Source: Streptomyces sp. NBC_01235 (GTDB lineage: Bacteria; Actinomycetota; Actinomycetes; Streptomycetales; Streptomycetaceae). From it: a DNA stretch of 64,000 nucleotides. Below the pieces are notes generated by a model. The model was given only the letters and a program-made list of their open reading frames with translations. It had not been told where the DNA came from and searched no databases. Shown here one piece after another: positions 25,264 to 33,812 of the stretch. Numbering within the stretch: position 1 is the stretch's first letter; each line of letters starts with the position of its first letter. The DNA is taken from the NCBI RefSeq assembly GCF_035989285.1, contig NZ_CP108513.1, positions 1,116,001 to 1,180,000 of the forward strand, read 5' to 3'. The translations under genes were made by a program, and so were the position numbers.

Positions 25264-25779
25264 ATGCGGATCCGCTACGCCGCCGTGACCTGCGCCAGTG
25301 CGGCGGCGCTGCTGTCACTGACCGGCTGCACGGCGCCGGGGGCGGGTATCACGGGCATCACCGTGACGGCGACCGGCCGGCCGGTCGGAGTACTGATGAT
25401 CTGTCACAAGCACATCGACGGCGCCACGTTGTACGCCGACGACGATCCCAACGGCCCGGAGGTCGGGGACTGGCGCCGCACCCGGCCGGCCACCGGCCTC
25501 GTCACCTGGCCGCTGGCCACCGGAGGACCGGGCTGGACCGTCGACAAGCCCATGCCCACAGCCCTCGATCGTGGACGCACGTACATCCTCTACGGCTGGA
25601 CCGACGACGACTCCTGGTCGGCGGCAGACGTGTCCTTCACCCTCACGGACCTGGCCGCACTTCAACCCGGTCAGGTGCGCTACTTCGCGGGTGACGTGAA
25701 AGGCGCCGACGACGACGGCTACCGGACCGGTTCCCTCGCGGAATTCCGGGCCGCCGCATGCGACGACACCGATACTTGA
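25264..25779 (+). CDS. Putative lipoprotein
   Basis: 171 residues with a lipoprotein signal: MRIRYAAV, hydrophobic stretch, then LLSLTGC (Cys ~22). The exported part includes GRPVGVLMICHKHIDGATLY and WTDDDSWSAADVSF; it is not an assigned family to me, though similar small Streptomyces lipoproteins exist. AAGGGGG stands 5 nt before ATG 25264. Its stop codon overlaps the TetR operator motif at 25778. Confidence 0.75.
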   Translation: MRIRYAAVTCASAAALLSLTGCTAPGAGITGITVTATGRPVGVLMICHKHIDGATLYADDDPNGPEVGDWRRTRPATGLVTWPLATGGPGWTVDKPMPTALDRGRTYILYGWTDDDSWSAADVSFTLTDLAALQPGQVRYFAGDVKGADDDGYRTGSLAEFRAAACDDTDT

Positions 25780-25789
25780 CCGATCGTTC
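25778..25789. promoter_or_regulatory. TetR operator candidate 1 (GACCGATCGTTC)
   Basis: GACCGATCGTTC is close to the palindrome GACCGATCGGTC. It lies 23 bp before the TetR start at 25812, upstream of the -10-like TAGCGT (25800-25805). The same motif, inverted and one base different, occurs before the SDR gene at 26449-26460. Confidence 0.6.
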
Positions 25790-25811
25790 TTTTTTGATCT
25801 AGCGTCACATC

Positions 25812-26396
25812 ATGGCCAGGACAAAGGAATTCGACCCCGATACGGCCCTGCGGTCGGCGCTGGAACTGTTCTGGCGGCGCGGCTACGAGGCCACGTCGAT
25901 GGCGGACCTCGTCGAGCACCTCGGCATCGGGCGCGCCAGCATCTACGCGACGTTCGGCAACAAGCACGACCTGTACCTCAAGGCGCTGGACCGGTACGGA
26001 GAGACGCACCAACCCCTGCTCCTGCGCGAGTTGTCGCAGCCGGGCCCCGCCCTGCCCGCGGTGCGTGCGGTGGTGCGGCGGTTCGCGGCCGAGGCCACGG
26101 ACGAGGGGCGCCGCACGTATGGGTGCCTGGTCACCAACACGGCAGCGGAACTGGCCCCGCACGACAGCGCCGCGGCCCACCGCGTCGAGCTGAGCTGGGA
26201 GCACCTGGAGACGCTGCTGGAGTCGGCACTGGTGCGCGCGCAGGCACAGGGCGAACTGCCGGCCGAGCGCGATCCGCGCGGGCTGGCCCGCATGCTGCTG
26301 GTCCTGCTCCAGGGACTGCGGGTGGTCGGCAAGGCCTCCCCCGACCCCACGCGCGTACGGGACGCCGCGGAGCAGGCGCTCACCCTGTTGGGCTGA
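25812..26396 (+). CDS. TetR/AcrR-family regulator
   Basis: 194 residues. HTH region DTALRSALELFWRRGYEATSMADLVEHLGIGRASIYATFGNKHDLYLKALDRY, with a TetR_C-like ligand domain (GCLVTNTAAELAPHD is typical of the AcrR/ComR-like subgroup). The matching motif before this gene and before the SDR gene indicates autoregulation plus control of the reductase. TAGCGT 6 nt before the ATG suggests a leaderless message. Confidence 0.88.
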   Translation: MARTKEFDPDTALRSALELFWRRGYEATSMADLVEHLGIGRASIYATFGNKHDLYLKALDRYGETHQPLLLRELSQPGPALPAVRAVVRRFAAEATDEGRRTYGCLVTNTAAELAPHDSAAAHRVELSWEHLETLLESALVRAQAQGELPAERDPRGLARMLLVLLQGLRVVGKASPDPTRVRDAAEQALTLLG

Positions 26397-26448
26397 CCCC
26401 CCAGACCGCCGGGGATCTTCGCACCCACACCATGCTGCCCCAATATTG

Positions 26449-26460
26449 GAATGATCGGTC
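26449..26460. promoter_or_regulatory. TetR operator candidate 2 (GAATGATCGGTC)
   Basis: Its reverse complement is GACCGATCATTC, which matches candidate 1 at 11 of 12 positions. It stands 15 bp upstream of the SDR ATG, next to an AT-rich CAATATTGG palindrome that may hold the -10 region. Confidence 0.6.
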
Positions 26461-26474
26461 TTGAAAGGGCTGTC

Positions 26475-27242
26475 ATGTCTCGGAACCGTTTCTCCGGCCG
26501 CACCGCGCTCGTCACCGGTGGCGGCTCCGGTATCGGACGGACCCTCGCTCTCGCCTTCGCCGCCGAAGGCGCCCGGGTCGTCGTGGCCGGGCGCACCCGC
26601 GCGTCGCTCGACGAGACGGTCGGGCTCGTCGAGCGGGCCGACGGGACCGCGGTCGCCCACGTGGCCGACGTCACGCGCGCCGCCGACCTGGACGACGTCG
26701 TCCGGGCGGCCGTCGAACGCTTCGGCTCGCTCGACGTCGCCGTCAACAACGCGGGCGTCCTGCGGGCTGGACGGCCGCTCGCCGATGTCGACGAGGAGGA
26801 CTGGCGGACACTGCTCGACACCAACCTCACCGGTGTCTTCCTCGCACTGCGGGCAGAGGTCCGGCAGATGCGCGCCCAGCCGGGCGGCGGCGCGATCGTC
26901 AACGTCTCGTCCAACATCGGCGTGCACCGGCAGATTCGGGGCGTGACCGCGTACGCCGCGAGCAAGGCGGCCGTCACCGCCCTGACCCGCGGTGCCGCGC
27001 TGGAACACATAGGGGACGGTGTCCGGATCAACGCCGTCAGCCCCGGCCCGTCCGAGACGGCCATGTCGCTGCGGTCCGGCGAGTCCGAGGCCGACCGTGC
27101 CCTGCGCATGAAGAAGGAGTCGCCGCTGGGGCGGGTGTCCTCCACGGCGGAGGTGGCGCGGGCGGTGCTGTATCTGGCGTCGGACGACGCGGCGTCCGTC
27201 GTGGGCACCGACCTGGTGATCGACGGCGGGGCCGCGCTGTAG
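26475..27242 (+). CDS. Short-chain dehydrogenase/reductase (SDR)
   Basis: 255 residues of classical SDR: TGGGSGIG cofactor loop (~15-22), NNAGVL (~93), catalytic Ser in NVSSNIG (~143), YAASK (Tyr/Lys, ~158-162), C-terminal VVGTDLVIDGGAAL. Substrate unknown; regulated by the upstream TetR by inference from the shared operator. GAAAGGG gives the SD, 5 nt before ATG 26475. Confidence 0.9.
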   Translation: MSRNRFSGRTALVTGGGSGIGRTLALAFAAEGARVVVAGRTRASLDETVGLVERADGTAVAHVADVTRAADLDDVVRAAVERFGSLDVAVNNAGVLRAGRPLADVDEEDWRTLLDTNLTGVFLALRAEVRQMRAQPGGGAIVNVSSNIGVHRQIRGVTAYAASKAAVTALTRGAALEHIGDGVRINAVSPGPSETAMSLRSGESEADRALRMKKESPLGRVSSTAEVARAVLYLASDDAASVVGTDLVIDGGAAL

Positions 27243-27282
27243 CAGGACTGCCGTGCCAGGCCCCGTTCGTGGACGCCGCGCC

Positions 27283-28527
27283 TCACACGGGGCTCAGCGC
27301 CCCCAGCGGATCGTCGAGGACCGGCTGCCAGGCCAACTCGGCCGCGCCGACCAGGCTGTTGTGGTCGAGGGAACAGGCGAGGATGGTGACGCCACCACTG
27401 CGGCCCCACAGGCTGCGGTCGGTGACCACCGCGCGCAGCCGGTCGGGGTCGGCGTCGAGGAGGGTGCGGTGCAGGCCACCGAGGATGATGCGGTCGGGGT
27501 TGAGGATGTTCACCAGACCGGCCAGCCCCAGGCCCAGCCGGTCGATCAGGGCTTCGGCGGCCGTGCGGACGACCGGGTCGCCGTACTCCTCGCGGATCAG
27601 TTCGTTGGCCTGCTGGAGCAGGGAGCCCTCGGGGCCGGGCTCGCGGCCGGCCGTGGTGAGCAGGGCGAGCGGGTCGGCCTCGACGTCGAGACAGCCACGG
27701 CTGCCGCAGTGGCAGGGGCGGCCCTCGGGGTTGACGGTGAGGTGCCCGACTTCGAGGGCGAGGCCCGAACTGCCCGTGTGCAGACGGCCGTCCAGCACCA
27801 GCGCGCCGCCGACGCCGCGGTGTCCGGTGGCCACGCACAGCAGGTCGCGGGCGCCACGTCCGGCTCCGTGCCGGTGTTCGGCGAGGGCGGCGAGGTTGAC
27901 GTCGTTGGCCGCGAACGCGGGACCGGTGATGCCGGCGGCGCCGATCCGCTCGGCGAAGATCTCCCGCACGGGCGCCCCCGCCGGCCACGCGAGGTGCAGG
28001 GGGTTCAGCGCCAGTCCCTCGGGTTCGGTGACCGCGGACGGCACGGCGAGCCCGGCGCCCACACAGCGCCGGCCGGTCTGCCACAGCAGTTCCGCGCCGG
28101 CGTCGACGGCGGCGCCGAGCACCTTGGCGGGGTCGGCGTCGACGGTCTCGCAGCTGGGTGTCGTGGCGACGATCCGCCCGCCGAGACCGACCAGCGCGGC
28201 CCGGAACCCGTCGGCGTGGACCTGGGCGGCGAGGGCGACCGGGCCCTCCTGCGCGAGTTCGAGCCGGTGCGAGGGGCGGCCCTGCGAACCGCTGGCGGCG
28301 CCGGGCCGCGCGTCGACCCGGATCAGGCCCAGCGCCTCCAGCTCCGCGGCGACCGCGCCGGCCGTCGCGCGGGTGACGCCGAGTTCGGCGGTGAGGACCG
28401 CGCGGGTGGGCGCCCGCCCGGTGTGCACGAGCTCCAACGCGGGCCCGAGCGCACCGCGCCCCCGGTCCAACCGCGCCCTCGAGGTGGTCCCTTCCCCCGC
28501 CGGCCGGGGGTCCGCCTTGCCGCTCAT
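27283..28527 (-). CDS. ROK-family transcriptional regulator/sugar kinase-like protein
   Basis: 414 residues: N-terminal winged HTH (LELVHTGRAPTRAVLTAELGVTRATAGAVAAELEALGLI) followed by an ROK domain with the zinc-binding CHCGSRGCLD and sugar-kinase-like segments (GLAVPSAVTEP, ATGHRGVGGALVLDG, DRIILGG). The HTH makes a NagC/Mlc/XylR-type regulator more likely than a glucokinase. No sugar operon touches it; the aldolase/isomerase genes 2 kb away have their own DeoR. It starts 28 bp after the AlkB gene stop on the same strand. Confidence 0.85.
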   Translation of the reverse strand: MSGKADPRPAGEGTTSRARLDRGRGALGPALELVHTGRAPTRAVLTAELGVTRATAGAVAAELEALGLIRVDARPGAASGSQGRPSHRLELAQEGPVALAAQVHADGFRAALVGLGGRIVATTPSCETVDADPAKVLGAAVDAGAELLWQTGRRCVGAGLAVPSAVTEPEGLALNPLHLAWPAGAPVREIFAERIGAAGITGPAFAANDVNLAALAEHRHGAGRGARDLLCVATGHRGVGGALVLDGRLHTGSSGLALEVGHLTVNPEGRPCHCGSRGCLDVEADPLALLTTAGREPGPEGSLLQQANELIREEYGDPVVRTAAEALIDRLGLGLAGLVNILNPDRIILGGLHRTLLDADPDRLRAVVTDRSLWGRSGGVTILACSLDHNSLVGAAELAWQPVLDDPLGALSPV

Positions 28528-28555
28528 GAGGGCGAGTCTCCCATGATCCGCTTCG

Positions 28556-29218
28556 TCAGGTGGCGTCCGGGAAGCCACTGACCCGCAGGGTGACGTTCAG
28601 CCGCCCGCTCAGCCCCAGCCCGGCCGGCGCCGTGCCCGGCAGGACGCGTGGCACCCCGTGGTACGCGAGCCGGGCCGGCCCCCCGAACACGAACAGGTCG
28701 CCGCTGCGCAGCTCGACGTCGGTGTAGGGGCGGGTCCGGGTCTCGGTGTTGCCGAAGCGGAAGACGCAGGTGTCGCCGAGGCTGAGGGACACCACGGGCG
28801 CGTCGCAGTGCTCGTCGGCGTCGCGGTGCATGCCCATACGGGCGTCGCCGTCGTAGAAGTTGATCAACGCGATGTCGTACGCGCTCCCCGCCGCCTCCCC
28901 CGGTCCCAGCGCGTCGGCCACCGCGCGCCGGCCCAGCTCGCCCAGCCAGGCCGGGAAGGGCTTGACGGGGGCGCCGTCCCCGTCGGCGACCGTGCGGGCG
29001 TAGGCGTACGGGTACCAGTGCCAGCCCAGGCAGACCTGGCGGGCGGTCATCGTGCCGCCGCCGGGTGTACGGACCGTGCGCAGACCGGCCGGCGGGCGGG
29101 CCCAGTCCCGGCAGGCCCGCAGCAGCTCACGCTGGTGGGCCCCGTCCAGCCAGTCGGGCACGTGCACCGCGCCCGGCGCGACCTGCGCACACTCCCGGGG
29201 AAACAGCTCCGTGTCCAT
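28556..29218 (-). CDS. AlkB-family alpha-ketoglutarate-dependent dioxygenase
   Basis: 220 residues. The iron facial triad is visible as H-x-D in GMHRDADEH (~135) and a distal His in YHGVPR (~190); the 2-oxoglutarate Arg is in SGRLNVTLR. NFYDGDARMG is the family's usual lead-in. AlkB enzymes reverse 1-meA and 3-meC damage by oxidative demethylation. Length matches E. coli AlkB (216). GGAGGAGG-like SD precedes ATG 29218. It is divergent from the methyltransferase gene. Confidence 0.9.
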   Translation of the reverse strand: MDTELFPRECAQVAPGAVHVPDWLDGAHQRELLRACRDWARPPAGLRTVRTPGGGTMTARQVCLGWHWYPYAYARTVADGDGAPVKPFPAWLGELGRRAVADALGPGEAAGSAYDIALINFYDGDARMGMHRDADEHCDAPVVSLSLGDTCVFRFGNTETRTRPYTDVELRSGDLFVFGGPARLAYHGVPRVLPGTAPAGLGLSGRLNVTLRVSGFPDAT

Positions 29219-29284
29219 GGCCCCATCCTCCTCCTTGGGTCCGACACCGGCTCTGAACTGCGGCTCGGTTAGCCTTGACGCACC

Positions 29285-30436
29285 ATGAACGACCGTATGA
29301 CGACGCCGTGGGGCGAGGTCGCCCTGGCCCGCCACCCCGAGGATCCGCGCGAGACGCTGCGCGCCTGGGACGCCTCCGACGCGTACCTGCTCCGGCATCT
29401 CGCGGAGCGGGACATCCCCCTGACCGGCACGGTGGTGGTGCTCGGCGACCGCTGGGGCGCGCTGGTCACGGCGCTCGCGGCGCACCGTCCGACGCAGATC
29501 ACCGACTCCTGGCTGGGGCAGGAGGCGACCCGGGCGAACCTCGCGCGGGCCGGCGTCGAGGCCGGCGCCGTGCGGCTGCTCACCACCCGGGATCCGGTGC
29601 CGGAGCAGATCGACGTGCTCCTGATCAGGGTGCCCAAGAGCCTCGCGCTCCTGGAGGACCAGCTGCTGCGGCTGGCGCCCGCCGTGCGCGCGGACACGGT
29701 CGTCGTCGGCACCGGCATGGTGAAGGAGATCCACACCTCGACGCTGAGGCTGTTCGAGCGGATCCTCGGGCCGACCCGGACCTCGCTGGCCGAGCAGAAG
29801 GCCCGGCTGATCTTCTGCACGCCGGATCCGTCGCTGAAGCTCCCCGCAAACCCGTGGCCACACGCCTACGACCTCCCCGACGACGTCGGCGGCGCCCTCT
29901 CGGGCCGTCCGGTCGTCAATCACGCGGGCGTGTTCTGCGCCGAGCGGCTGGACATCGGCACCCGGTTCTTCCTTCAGCATCTGCCGACGACGAGCGGCGC
30001 CCGCCGGGTCGTCGACCTGGGCTGCGGCAACGGGATCGTCGGGACGGCGGTGGCGCTGGCCGATCCGGCGGCCGAGGTGCTGTTCACGGACGAGTCGTTC
30101 CAGGCGGTGGCGTCGGCGGAGGCCACGTACAAGGCGAACGGGGTGCCGGGGCACGCCGAGTTCCGGGTCGGCGACGGACTGGAGGGGGTTGCGGACGCCA
30201 GTGTGGACGTCGTGCTGAACAACCCGCCGTTCCACTCCCACCAGGCCACGACGGACGCGACGGCGTGGCGGATGTTCACGGGGGCGCGGCGCGCGCTGCG
30301 GCCGGGCGGCGAGCTGTGGGTGGTGGGCAACCGGCACCTGGGCTACCACGTGAAGCTGAAGCGGCTGTTCGGCAACAGTGAACTGGTCGCCGGTGACCGG
30401 AAGTTCGTGGTGCTGCGGGCGGTCAGGCAGGGGTGA
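29285..30436 (+). CDS. Class I SAM methyltransferase, RlmG/RsmC-like
   Basis: 383 residues with two related halves. The N-terminal half is a degenerate methyltransferase domain (TVVVLGDRWGALVTALA). The C-terminal half is active-looking: VVDLGCGNGIVGTAVA (SAM motif I, ~240) and VLNNPPFH (catalytic NPPF, ~318). This duplication and NPPF are hallmarks of RsmC/RlmG, which N2-methylate guanines of 16S or 23S rRNA. The last 14 bp overlap the end of the convergent aldolase gene. TAGCCT lies 9 nt upstream of the ATG. Confidence 0.85.
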   Translation: MNDRMTTPWGEVALARHPEDPRETLRAWDASDAYLLRHLAERDIPLTGTVVVLGDRWGALVTALAAHRPTQITDSWLGQEATRANLARAGVEAGAVRLLTTRDPVPEQIDVLLIRVPKSLALLEDQLLRLAPAVRADTVVVGTGMVKEIHTSTLRLFERILGPTRTSLAEQKARLIFCTPDPSLKLPANPWPHAYDLPDDVGGALSGRPVVNHAGVFCAERLDIGTRFFLQHLPTTSGARRVVDLGCGNGIVGTAVALADPAAEVLFTDESFQAVASAEATYKANGVPGHAEFRVGDGLEGVADASVDVVLNNPPFHSHQATTDATAWRMFTGARRALRPGGELWVVGNRHLGYHVKLKRLFGNSELVAGDRKFVVLRAVRQG

Positions 30437-31265
30437 GCCCCGCACCGGTGATGATCCGCTCGACGGTTCGCGCCATGGCCTGCCGTCCGGCGTTCAGGTA
30501 GAGGCGTGCGTCGACCGCGTCGGGATGCGTCCCTAGGTAGTCCCGGATCGCGCCGGTCATGGCCTGGTTGAGCGCGGTACCGACGTTGACCTTGGCGATC
30601 CCGCCCGCGACGGCGGCCGTCAGCTCGCGGTCCGGGACTCCGGAGGAGCCGTGCAGGACGAGGGGCACGTCGAGGGCCGCGCCGAGCCGGGCGATCAGGT
30701 CGTGGTCGAGGGCGGCGGTGCGGGTGGTCATCGCGTGGACGCTGCCGACGGCCACGGCCAGGGCGTCCACTCCTGAGTCGGCGACGAACGCGCGGGCCTC
30801 GGCCGGGTCGGTGCGGGCACCGGGCGCATGCGCGCCCTTGCCGCCGATCTCCCCCAACTCAGCCTCGATCCACAGACCTTGGGCGTGCGCCCGATCGACA
30901 GCGGTGCGGGTCGCGGCGAGGTTCTCGGCGTACGGCAGGCGGGAGGCGTCGTACATGACCGAGCCGAAGCCGGCGGTGGCCGCCTGGACGAGCAGGGCCT
31001 CGCTCCGGACGTGGTCGAGGTGCAACGCGACCGGTACGGCGGCCCGTTCGGCGGCGACGGCTGCGGCGCGGGCGAGCGGAAGCAGCCGTCCCAGGCGGAA
31101 CTTCACGGCGTTCTCGCTGACCTGGAGGACGACGGGTGCGTCGGCGGCCTCGGCGCCGGCGATGACGGCCTCGATGTGCTCCAGGGTGATGATGTTGAAG
31201 GCGGCGACGGCGCCGCGGGCCGCGCGGGCGCGGGTGACCAGCTCGCCGGTGGTGGTGAGGGGCAC
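30423..31265 (-). CDS. Class II fructose/tagatose-bisphosphate aldolase family protein
   Basis: 280 residues of the KbaY/GatY group: AAFNIITLEHIEAVIAGAE, the zinc-ligand-bearing VALHLDHV (~80-87), EAELGEIGGKG, AVGSVHAM (a zinc His) and VLHGSSGVPD (second His plus GxSG loop), KVNVGTALN. These cleave ketose-1,6-bisphosphates to DHAP plus an aldehyde. The SIS isomerase upstream (30 bp gap) suggests an amino-sugar or tagatose-type pathway like Aga. No kinase for the bisphosphate is in the window. Confidence 0.88.
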   Translation of the reverse strand: MPLTTTGELVTRARAARGAVAAFNIITLEHIEAVIAGAEAADAPVVLQVSENAVKFRLGRLLPLARAAAVAAERAAVPVALHLDHVRSEALLVQAATAGFGSVMYDASRLPYAENLAATRTAVDRAHAQGLWIEAELGEIGGKGAHAPGARTDPAEARAFVADSGVDALAVAVGSVHAMTTRTAALDHDLIARLGAALDVPLVLHGSSGVPDRELTAAVAGGIAKVNVGTALNQAMTGAIRDYLGTHPDAVDARLYLNAGRQAMARTVERIITGAGLTPA

Positions 31266-31295
31266 GCCAACTCCTCTCGGGGGAAATCCAGGGGC

Positions 31296-32177
31296 TCAGG
31301 ATCCGAGGATCACCGAGCGGGTGAGGTGGCGCGGCCGGTCCGGGTCGAGGCCGCGCGCAGCGGCGACGGCCACGGCGAGGCGCTGGGCGCGGACCAGTTC
31401 GGCGAGGGGATCCAGCCCGCCCGGGACCCACAACGCGCCCGTGGCACGCACCTGTTGGGCCAGGCCGTCGGGCGCCTCGCCGAACATCCAGGTCGCTGTG
31501 CCGACGGTGCTGATACTGATGGGGCCGTGCCGGTACTCCGTCGCGGGGTACGCCTCGGTCCAGGACCGCGACGCCTCGCGCATCTTGAGCGCGGCCTCGT
31601 TCGCCAGACCGACGCTCCAGCCGCGTCCAAGGAAGGTGAACTGCCCGCAGTCCACGAGCCCTTCGGGCAGTGGCTCGCCGAGCGCGGTGCGGGCGTCGGC
31701 GACCACCGTGTCGGTGTGCAGGCCCAGGTGGGCGCGGAGCAGGGTGAGCGCGGTGGTCGCGAACCGGGTCTGCACGACGGAGCGTTCGTCGGCGTAGTCC
31801 AGGACGAGGACGTGGTCGGCCGCTTTCATGACCGGGGTGTGCGGATCGGCGGTGATCGCGGTGGTGGGCGTACTGCCCCTGAGCCGGGCGAGCAGGTCGA
31901 GGACCTCGGTGGTGGTGCCGGAGCGGGTCAGGGCGACGACCCGGTCGTAGCCGCGGCCGTGGGGGAACTCCGAGGCGGCGAAGGCGTCCGTCTCGCCGTG
32001 GCCCGCGTCCTCGCGCAGGGCGGCCGCCGCCTGGGCCATGAAGTACGAGGTGCCGCAGCCGGCGATCGCGACCCGCTCCCCCGTCGTCGGCAACTCCCGG
32101 GCGTACTGGTGGACTTCGGCTGCGGCGCGGGTCCAGCAGTCGGGCTGGTCGATCAGTTCGTCCTCGACGTGGGTCAT
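31296..32177 (-). CDS. SIS-domain sugar isomerase/deaminase (AgaS/GlmS-like)
   Basis: 293 residues with two SIS halves: VAIAGCGTSYFMAQAAAALRE, ALTRSGTTTEVLD and FLGRGWSVGLANEAALKMREAS...EYRHGP. This is the pattern of the isomerase half of GlmS and of AgaS, which convert amino-sugar phosphates to ketose phosphates. ATG 32177 is chosen since GAGGTGGGGGG precedes it. It is head-to-head with a DeoR gene that shares its promoter region, and leads the aldolase gene. Confidence 0.85.
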   Translation of the reverse strand: MTHVEDELIDQPDCWTRAAAEVHQYARELPTTGERVAIAGCGTSYFMAQAAAALREDAGHGETDAFAASEFPHGRGYDRVVALTRSGTTTEVLDLLARLRGSTPTTAITADPHTPVMKAADHVLVLDYADERSVVQTRFATTALTLLRAHLGLHTDTVVADARTALGEPLPEGLVDCGQFTFLGRGWSVGLANEAALKMREASRSWTEAYPATEYRHGPISISTVGTATWMFGEAPDGLAQQVRATGALWVPGGLDPLAELVRAQRLAVAVAAARGLDPDRPRHLTRSVILGS

Positions 32178-32246
32178 GCCCCCCACCTCTTCCCGGCGGT
32201 CTTCGTTCAGGACGTTCATGAGTGTTCCTGCAAGATAGAGCCGTCT

Positions 32247-32264
32247 TTCAAGCAACTTCAAGCA
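32247..32264. promoter_or_regulatory. Direct repeat TTCAAGCA x2 (DeoR operator candidate)
   Basis: TTCAAGCA occurs at 32247-32254 and 32257-32264, a 10-bp (one helical turn) period, in the 105-bp divergent region between the SIS isomerase and DeoR genes. DeoR/GlpR proteins typically bind short direct repeats spaced by a turn. Confidence 0.6.
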
Positions 32265-32282
32265 TGCGAACGGAGAACGCCG

Positions 32283-33062
32283 ATGTCACGTGACGCCCGC
32301 TGGAAGGCGCTGCTGGAGTTGCTCGTCGAGCGCGGTCGGCTGGACGTCGAGGACGTGGCGGCCGAACTGAGTGTGTCGCCGGCGACCATCCGCCGGGACT
32401 TCGACCAGCTCGCCGAACAGCAGATGCTGCTGCGCACCCGGGGTGGCGCGGTCGTGCACGGGGTGTCGTACGAGCTGCCGTTGCGGTACAAGACGGCCCG
32501 GCACGCCTCACAGAAGCAGCGGATCGCCCGGGCCGTGGCGGATCTGGTCGCACCGGGCGAGGCGGTCGGGCTGACCGGAGGCACGACGACCACGGAGGTG
32601 GCGCGCGCCTTGGCCGTGCGCGGCGATCTGGCGTCCGGCTCGCCCGCGCTGACCGTGGTCACGAACGCGCTGAACATCGCGGGCGAGCTGGCCGTGCGTC
32701 CCCAGTTCAAGATCGTGGTGACGGGCGGGGTGGCGCGGGCGCAGTCGTACGAGCTGGTCGGGCCGCTCGCGGACGGGGTGCTGGGGCAGATCACGCTCGA
32801 CATGACGGTGCTCGGGGTCGTGTCCTTCGACGTGACGCACGGCGCCGCCGCGCACGACGAGGCCGAGGCGGCGGTCAACCGGCTGCTGTGCGAACGCGCG
32901 GAGCGGGTCGTGGTCGCCGCCGACTCCAGCAAGCTGGGGCGGCGGGCGTTCGCCCGGATCTGCGCGGCCGACACGGTGGACACCCTGGTCACGGACGCGG
33001 CGGCCGACGCCGAGATGGTGGGGCGGTTCGAGGAGGCGGGGATCAGGGTCGTCCTCGCCTGA
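32283..33062 (+). CDS. DeoR-family regulator of the aldolase/isomerase genes
   Basis: 259 residues: HTH KALLELLVERGRLDVEDVAAELSVSPATIRRDFDQLAEQQMLLRTRGGAV and sensor domain (VGLTGGTTTTEVARALA, LTVVTNALN, VTGGVARAQSYELVGP, VVAADSSKLGRRAF). The Ser/Lys of ADSSKLG is usual for phosphosugar binding. Divergent placement makes it the probable repressor of the SIS-aldolase pair. SD GGAGAA precedes ATG 32283. Confidence 0.88.
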   Translation: MSRDARWKALLELLVERGRLDVEDVAAELSVSPATIRRDFDQLAEQQMLLRTRGGAVVHGVSYELPLRYKTARHASQKQRIARAVADLVAPGEAVGLTGGTTTTEVARALAVRGDLASGSPALTVVTNALNIAGELAVRPQFKIVVTGGVARAQSYELVGPLADGVLGQITLDMTVLGVVSFDVTHGAAAHDEAEAAVNRLLCERAERVVVAADSSKLGRRAFARICAADTVDTLVTDAAADAEMVGRFEEAGIRVVLA

Positions 33063-33274
33063 GCCCGTTTCAGACGGACGCGGCGCGCCGGTCCGGCAGG
33101 GAGCGGTGGTGTCCGCGGCACGGACCGCGATGGTGGACAGCAGGGTCGAGGTGAGTCCGTGGGTGTGCTCGGTGCCGCCCTGCAGTCGGCATGGCCGAGG
33201 GACTGCTCAACTGCACGCGCCTCGACGACCCCGAGGAGCTGGTGCGGCACACCCAGGGCCGGCCCTCTCCCCCG
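33063..33274. other. Intergenic stretch, no gene assigned
   Basis: About 210 bp between the DeoR stop and the FecCD remnant. Short frames (for example [10 protein letters not shown] near 33160) could be further decayed permease sequence, but the match is too weak to claim. Confidence 0.4.
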
Positions 33275-33767
33275 CCGACGAGATCAGGGCCATGGTGTGG
33301 CTCGACAGCAGCCTCAACGGCCGGGGTTGGCAGGACGTCCGGCCCGCGCCCCTCGGACTCCTCGTCCCGCTTGCGCTCGTCGCGCCGGCCGCGGGCCGCG
33401 AGCCGGCTGAAGGTCCTGGAAGATGGGCGACGCCGTGGCGGGCGGTCTCGGGATGCCCGTGCAGCGCACCCGGCTTGCGATGCCGGTACTGGCCAGGGCG
33501 GCCTGCGCGGTGGCCACGGCGGCGGCCGGCCCGATCCCGTCCGTGGCCCTGATCGCACCCCAACTGGCCTGCCGACTCACCCGCGTTCCCGGCCCCAGCC
33601 TGGCCGCCGCCACCTGTACCGGCGCCCTCCTCGTCGTCACCGGCGACTTCGCCGCCCAGCGCGTCCACGAGACGACCCGGTTGCCGGTGGGCGTGGTGAC
33701 CGCGGTGGTCGGCGGTCTGTGTCCGGGGCTGCTGCTGCGCCGTCGGCGGCGGGCCGGACGGATCTGA
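33275..33767 (+). pseudogene. FecCD-type siderophore/heme ABC permease remnant
   Basis: Pieces of the C-terminal half of a FecCD permease appear in three frames. [23 protein letters not shown] is in one, RLKVLE in a second. [60 protein letters not shown] and [14 protein letters not shown], up to the stop at 33767, are in the third. [18 protein letters not shown] and [12 protein letters not shown] are FecCD signatures. The first half and the rest of an uptake operon are missing. Confidence 0.72.
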
Positions 33768-33774
33768 GGCCGCG

Positions 33775-33798
33775 GCTGCCGGAAGGGCCTCCGGCAGC
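33775..33798. terminator. Bidirectional hairpin between the FecCD remnant and the MFS gene
   Basis: GCTGCCGGA / TCCGGCAGC, a perfect 9-bp stem with a 6-nt loop, between the convergent permease remnant and MFS gene (stop 33813). A short CTGTTG run follows on the + side; probably terminates both transcripts. Confidence 0.55.
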
Positions 33799-33812
33799 CT
33801 GTTGTGGGTGAA

